Shown piece after piece: positions 50,249-53,515 of a DNA stretch of 53,515 bases (positions are counted from its first letter, which is position 1; every line of letters starts with the position of its first letter). The stretch is taken from the NCBI GenBank assembly GCA_024692235.1, contig JAILMW010000003.1, positions 1 to 53,515 on the forward strand, given 5' to 3'. Made by a program: the position numbers and the translations under genes. Under the pieces are notes generated by a model, which did no database searches, was not told the DNA's origin, and saw nothing but the letters and a program-made list of their open reading frames with translations. Source of the stretch: Saccharofermentans sp. (GTDB lineage Bacteria > Bacillota > Clostridia > Saccharofermentanales > Saccharofermentanaceae).

Positions 50249-51198
50249 CAGGAATCCTCCTTACCGTAGACATCGGAATCAGAAGTCTCCATCTTTATAA
50301 ACTTTCTCTTGCCGAATGCCTTGATGATCATCTCGTCCCAGTATGCGAAGTCCTCGTAGGCGTCGACTCTGGGAGAAGATCTTATAAAGTCCAGAAGAGC
50401 CTTGGGAGTATCCTGTGTTACCTTATCGGTCGTAAGAAGAGATTCGGCTGTCTTTCTTAATCCCGTTAAGTTATCTTCAGATGTCAAAAGCTTGCCGCTT
50501 TTATCTCTCGTATTCATCCTCGCTACATCCCACCAACCGCAATAGAGGCAGGCTGAATGGTCATTGGGATTTATATATATCGAATCAAGACTGATATCGG
50601 GATGTACGAGTCCGCTGTACTCCAGAACACAGCACAGATTCTCGAGCCTGCTTATGATCCAGGCGATATGTCTTCCGCCAAGCTTACCAAAGAGCCTTAA
50701 AGGGTATTCCCCCTCCCTCTTATTGATAATGACAAGAGAAGTATTATCATCCAGGATGAAAGCGCCCGTGACTCTCGGGAAGAAGTCTGAGAGAGTCCTC
50801 GTATCTGCGGAAGGATAATCAAGCGCGGATATCATCTTTCTCATATATTCTGCCCTATTCTCTTCTTCCTTTCTGAAGCGAAATGCTATATTTCTTCTGG
50901 TGACATATACATCACAGCACTTATCCGAATAGGAATAGAGATATCGAAGTTCTATATTCTGACCTTCCGTCGTAGCGAAAGTAATGACACTCGCCCTGTC
51001 CCACAGCCTGTCGTCTCTTTCCCTGCTGTCCTCATCCTTGGAGGAGGACTCGACCATCTGCCTGTAGAATGTCTTAAAGTAGTCAGTATCCTTGTGATCT
51101 AATACATAGGAGGTGCCGCAAAATCTGCAATGAGCAGCCATGGAAGAGACGTCATATACCATGGTCCCGCCACAGTTCTTACAACTAAGATCGCGCAT
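50248..51198 (-). CDS. Zinc-ribbon protein with kinase-like fold
   Basis: 316 residues. An N-terminal zinc ribbon (Cys6, Cys9, Cys24, Cys27) is followed by about 230 residues that resemble a protein kinase in outline: a helical pair RHIAWIISRLENLCCVLEYSG, then VHPDISLDSIYINPND as catalytic loop (His199-Asp201-Asn210) and CGWWDVARM where DFG should be. The DFG Asp-Phe-Gly is replaced (GWWD) and no Gly-rich loop is visible, so it may be a pseudokinase. In TerY-linked systems a vWA protein, a kinase with a zinc ribbon and a phosphatase go together; here no phosphatase is seen. First gene of the operon. Confidence 0.78.
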   Translation of the reverse strand: MRDLSCKNCGGTMVYDVSSMAAHCRFCGTSYVLDHKDTDYFKTFYRQMVESSSKDEDSRERDDRLWDRASVITFATTEGQNIELRYLYSYSDKCCDVYVTRRNIAFRFRKEEENRAEYMRKMISALDYPSADTRTLSDFFPRVTGAFILDDNTSLVIINKREGEYPLRLFGKLGGRHIAWIISRLENLCCVLEYSGLVHPDISLDSIYINPNDHSACLYCGWWDVARMNTRDKSGKLLTSEDNLTGLRKTAESLLTTDKVTQDTPKALLDFIRSSPRVDAYEDFAYWDEMIIKAFGKRKFIKMETSDSDVYGKEDS

Positions 51199-51250
51199 AT
51201 TCCTACCCTCTTAAAAGCTTAGTTTTTCTTTACTTCTAATATAACAAAGA

Positions 51251-51272
51251 ACCGGATGGAATACCATCCGGT
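51251..51272 (-). terminator. Terminator of the lipoprotein gene at 51304
   Basis: A perfect 9-bp stem (51251-51259 with 51264-51272) and 4-base loop; on the minus strand it is followed by TTCTTTGTTATATT. It separates the lipoprotein from the vWA/PurA-like operon. Confidence 0.8.
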
Positions 51273-51303
51273 CCTCATATCATATATTTGCTTTTCCTAA
51301 GAT

Positions 51304-52428
51304 TTAAGAAGCCGTAGAGAACGAGCCGATGACATCATCTGCGTAAGCCTGATCAGTGACCGCAAATACCAGCAGATAGCAGACATCTTCATCACCGAAA
51401 GCCACGATATAGATCTCCGAATGATATACGGAGTCAGATTCTGATGTGATCCATCTGGCGGGATAAGAAGTTCCTCCGATCACAAACTCCGTATCCGGAT
51501 TCTGATAGTACCATCTGTATGATTCATTCCATTCGCTGAAGACCTGCGCGATATACTGATCCATTACGGTATCTCCATAGTAAGGATCATAACCGCTAAA
51601 GCCTTCTGTCGTTATCATGAACATGTAAAAATCAGTATCATCATCTTCAACATAGTTGCAACTTATATCGACACCATTTCGTAAGCTCCTGTCATCGACT
51701 GTTGCGTCTTCGGGAACAGTTACGAGAATATCAGTTCCCGGGAGGGCAAAAGTATCACCACCGTCTATATCTCTGTGGTTCGGATCACTGATATCTATAA
51801 CGCCGTCATCATCATCTTCCCGATCTTCCGTCTCAGTTATTTCTGCGGGATCGGACTCCGCCTGAAGATCTTCCGTGTTCAGATCTTCATCAGTGAGCTC
51901 TTCTGCCGCTTCATGGAACATGATCTCGTCATCCGCATAAGGAAAGAGCTTCTCCATATCTCCAATATTCATAAAGAAGATGTCCGAACCGTCCTTATAG
52001 AATACCAAGGTGATGTTCACTTCAATAAGTTCACATGAATCCTTTATACCGGCCTTAAAGTCATCTGCAGATACGATATTCTCATCTTCAAGGACGACAG
52101 TGTGATCCACATAAGAGAAGGTGACATCGATCGAATAGCTGCTCTTATCCGTCTTCTGAAGACTGTCAGGATCGATCTCATATGTAAGAGTATCGGCGAT
52201 CATCTCCTTGGCCTCATCTTCACCTATAAGATCAAAGATCTCTTCAAGTGCCTCATCTTCAAATCTGGATCCTTCCATGAGCTTATCATAATCGCGGATA
52301 CTGACATCCCCGCAGATATCCTCGGCCAACTTTGGTATCTTATCCAACGCCTTGTCGGCACAAGAGCACAGCTGCAAGAGCATCGATGCAATAATAATAA
52401 GCGACAAAGTCCTGATCTTCCTTCTCAT
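51304..52428 (-). CDS. Lipoprotein, paralogue of the next gene
   Basis: 374 residues. Signal peptide with lipobox LCSC (Cys23). Then an N-terminal domain (about 28-180) with a helical part (IRDYDKLMEG, IGEDEAKEMIADTL) and strands SIDVTFSYVDH and GSDIFFMNIGDM; a Glu/Asp/Thr-rich linker (about 185-225); and a C-terminal domain (about 235-370) starting DGGDTFALPGTDILVTVPEDATV. The same layout is found in the truncated gene upstream. GGGAGGTC before ATG. No family recognised; the C-terminal half resembles the domains that follow PsbP-like or DUF4367-type secreted folds only loosely. Confidence 0.8.
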   Translation of the reverse strand: MRRKIRTLSLIIIASMLLQLCSCADKALDKIPKLAEDICGDVSIRDYDKLMEGSRFEDEALEEIFDLIGEDEAKEMIADTLTYEIDPDSLQKTDKSSYSIDVTFSYVDHTVVLEDENIVSADDFKAGIKDSCELIEVNITLVFYKDGSDIFFMNIGDMEKLFPYADDEIMFHEAAEELTDEDLNTEDLQAESDPAEITETEDREDDDDGVIDISDPNHRDIDGGDTFALPGTDILVTVPEDATVDDRSLRNGVDISCNYVEDDDTDFYMFMITTEGFSGYDPYYGDTVMDQYIAQVFSEWNESYRWYYQNPDTEFVIGGTSYPARWITSESDSVYHSEIYIVAFGDEDVCYLLVFAVTDQAYADDVIGSFSTAS

Positions 52429-52504
52429 CTCGACCTCCCTTATATTTTAAAAACACACAACACAGACAAGTTAACGATGGTTAACCTTCAACAAGGATTA
52501 TACA

Positions 52505-52534
52505 TAAAAAGATCCGGGCGGTACACCACCCGGA
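52505..52534 (-). terminator. Terminator between the two paralogous lipoprotein genes
   Basis: Minus-strand hairpin TCCGGGTGGT / ACCGCCCGGA (52513-52522 with 52525-52534, one mismatch) followed by TCTTTTTA. It lies 34 bases after the stop of the partial gene. Confidence 0.8.
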
Positions 52535-52567
52535 CCTTAAAAATCTCTTAATCTTTATTTGTTCCGA

Positions 52568-53515
52568 TCAGGCTTCAATAAGAGTAAAATTCTCGCCGAA
52601 GCTATAGATATCGTCCATATTACGTGTCCTTATGTTGACTACATAGTAGAAGTCATCGTTACCGATAAGAACACAGAAGTGATATACGATCTCACCGTTG
52701 GCTCTTGTTACCGTCGAGAGGATACCTTCGTATGTGACTCCGTAATATGTTACTTCGATATAGGATATCTCATGCGATACGTATCCGGGTTCATTCTCGG
52801 AGAAGGTATCGATACTGCCGAAATGGATATCCCTGGCGTTCTCGCTTAAGCAACTGTCATCAGTTCCGTCAACTACGGTCCAATAATCCTCGTAAGTATT
52901 ACCCCAGTAACCTCCGACCATGAAGAAACTATCGTCGATACCGTTATACTCAAGACCGTTCACGGGAGCATCCGCAGGAATCGTAAAGAGGATATTGGTA
53001 TTAGGAAGGAGATACTGCTCACCGTCGATAAGATAAGGAGCGGGATCGGGATAATTGTCATTATCCCATACGCCTCCCAGATCATAGTCGACCCAGGATG
53101 TTGTCGACTCGGTAGATTCCGTCTCATCCGTGATATCCGAAGGATCGGCAGGCGTAACGTTAAAATCTCCGCCGGTGCCACTGTCGGAATTACCGATCAC
53201 TGCAAGAGAAAGCTCCTCATCCCAGTAAGGGAAAAGATCCTCCAGATCCTCTATATTAACGAAGAGGATGTCGGAACCGTCCTTCTCGAATTCCAGTGTT
53301 AAGCTCTCTTCAATAACGTCGTCACTGTCCTTGACCATATCCTCGAACATGTCGCTCGTAACGATCTCTTCGACATCAAGGACCTTCTCATAATCGACAT
53401 AAGTGAACGTGACATCCACCGTGTAGCCCTTCTTGCCGTCCTTCTCAAAGCTGTCCTCATCGATCTCATACTCAAGTGTAGATGCGATGATATCAAGGAC
53501 TTCGTCTTCTCCGAC
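52568..53515 (-). CDS. Lipoprotein paralogue (N-terminus beyond window)
   Basis: The reading frame is open to the last base, so the 5' end is missing; 315 codons including the stop are present. The visible start (GEDEVLDIIASTLEYEID, VDVTFTYVDYEKVLD, EKDGSDILFVNIEDLEDLFPY) matches the gene at 51304 line by line, and the C-terminal domain begins DGEQYLLPNTNILFTIPADAPV. An internal Met at 53419 is not the true start. Tandem duplication of a surface lipoprotein is inferred. Confidence 0.82.
   Translation of the reverse strand, partial: VGEDEVLDIIASTLEYEIDEDSFEKDGKKGYTVDVTFTYVDYEKVLDVEEIVTSDMFEDMVKDSDDVIEESLTLEFEKDGSDILFVNIEDLEDLFPYWDEELSLAVIGNSDSGTGGDFNVTPADPSDITDETESTESTTSWVDYDLGGVWDNDNYPDPAPYLIDGEQYLLPNTNILFTIPADAPVNGLEYNGIDDSFFMVGGYWGNTYEDYWTVVDGTDDSCLSENARDIHFGSIDTFSENEPGYVSHEISYIEVTYYGVTYEGILSTVTRANGEIVYHFCVLIGNDDFYYVVNIRTRNMDDIYSFGENFTLIEA

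Overview
The window looks like a chromosomal piece of an anaerobic, plant-polysaccharide-using Clostridia-type bacterium (Bacillota). The reasons are strong AGGAGG-type ribosome binding sites, many lipoproteins with LxxC lipoboxes followed by Thr/Glu/Pro-rich tethers, ChvE/YesM/YesN sugar sensing, GH27 and GH8 enzymes, and oxygen-sensitive style redox genes (radical SAM, flavodoxin, nitroreductase). A rumen or gut relative of Saccharofermentans/Oscillospiraceae is plausible, but I cannot fix the genus. I see no rRNA, tRNA, CRISPR array, insertion sequence or phage gene, and no gene-free stretch above 300 bases.

Layout. 1-6.8 kb (minus): a sugar-sensing and uptake locus. A membrane-anchored binding protein, a YesM-type kinase, a YesN-type regulator and a second binding lipoprotein are coupled by overlaps. 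They are followed by ChvE, a terminator/attenuator hairpin and the MmsA ATPase, which runs off the window. 6.9-17.2 kb: AEC permease, esterase, lipoprotein, GH27 alpha-galactosidase with an inserted beta-rich domain, amidase, VUT transporter with a structured leader, GH8 exo-oligoxylanase, and a Ca2+/cation exchanger. 17.2-26.6 kb: a VanS/VanR-like pair next to a DUF975 membrane protein with phased direct repeats in its promoter; a redox operon (OhrR/MarR, nitroreductase, flavodoxin, radical SAM); a FUSC-like/degenerate HAD fusion; and a GGDEF protein. 26.8-34.8 kb: an orphan LanC-like protein, cysteine synthase, a small operon pairing an intramembrane protease with a membrane-anchored MerR, a nuclease-fold protein, GNAT and AraC proteins.

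34.9-41.4 kb (minus): an array of five lipoproteins with interchangeable bodies. The end of one gene (Glu-Trp-Arg-stop) supplies the Shine-Dalgarno of the next, and one member has lost its ATG start (ATA). 41.7-45.3 kb (plus): a 1210-residue fusion of duplicated extracytoplasmic domains with two acyltransferase-3 domains. 45.6-51.2 kb (minus): a tightly packed six-gene operon of a zinc-ribbon/kinase-like protein, two vWA proteins, a divergent adenylosuccinate synthetase, a membrane-anchored XRE regulator and an acyltransferase. This is the best candidate here for an undescribed system. 51.3-53.5 kb: two tandem paralogous lipoproteins, the second cut by the window end.

Two copies of a ~123-bp twin-hairpin repeat (32.4 kb and 45.4 kb), both between convergent genes, are the clearest repeated non-coding element.
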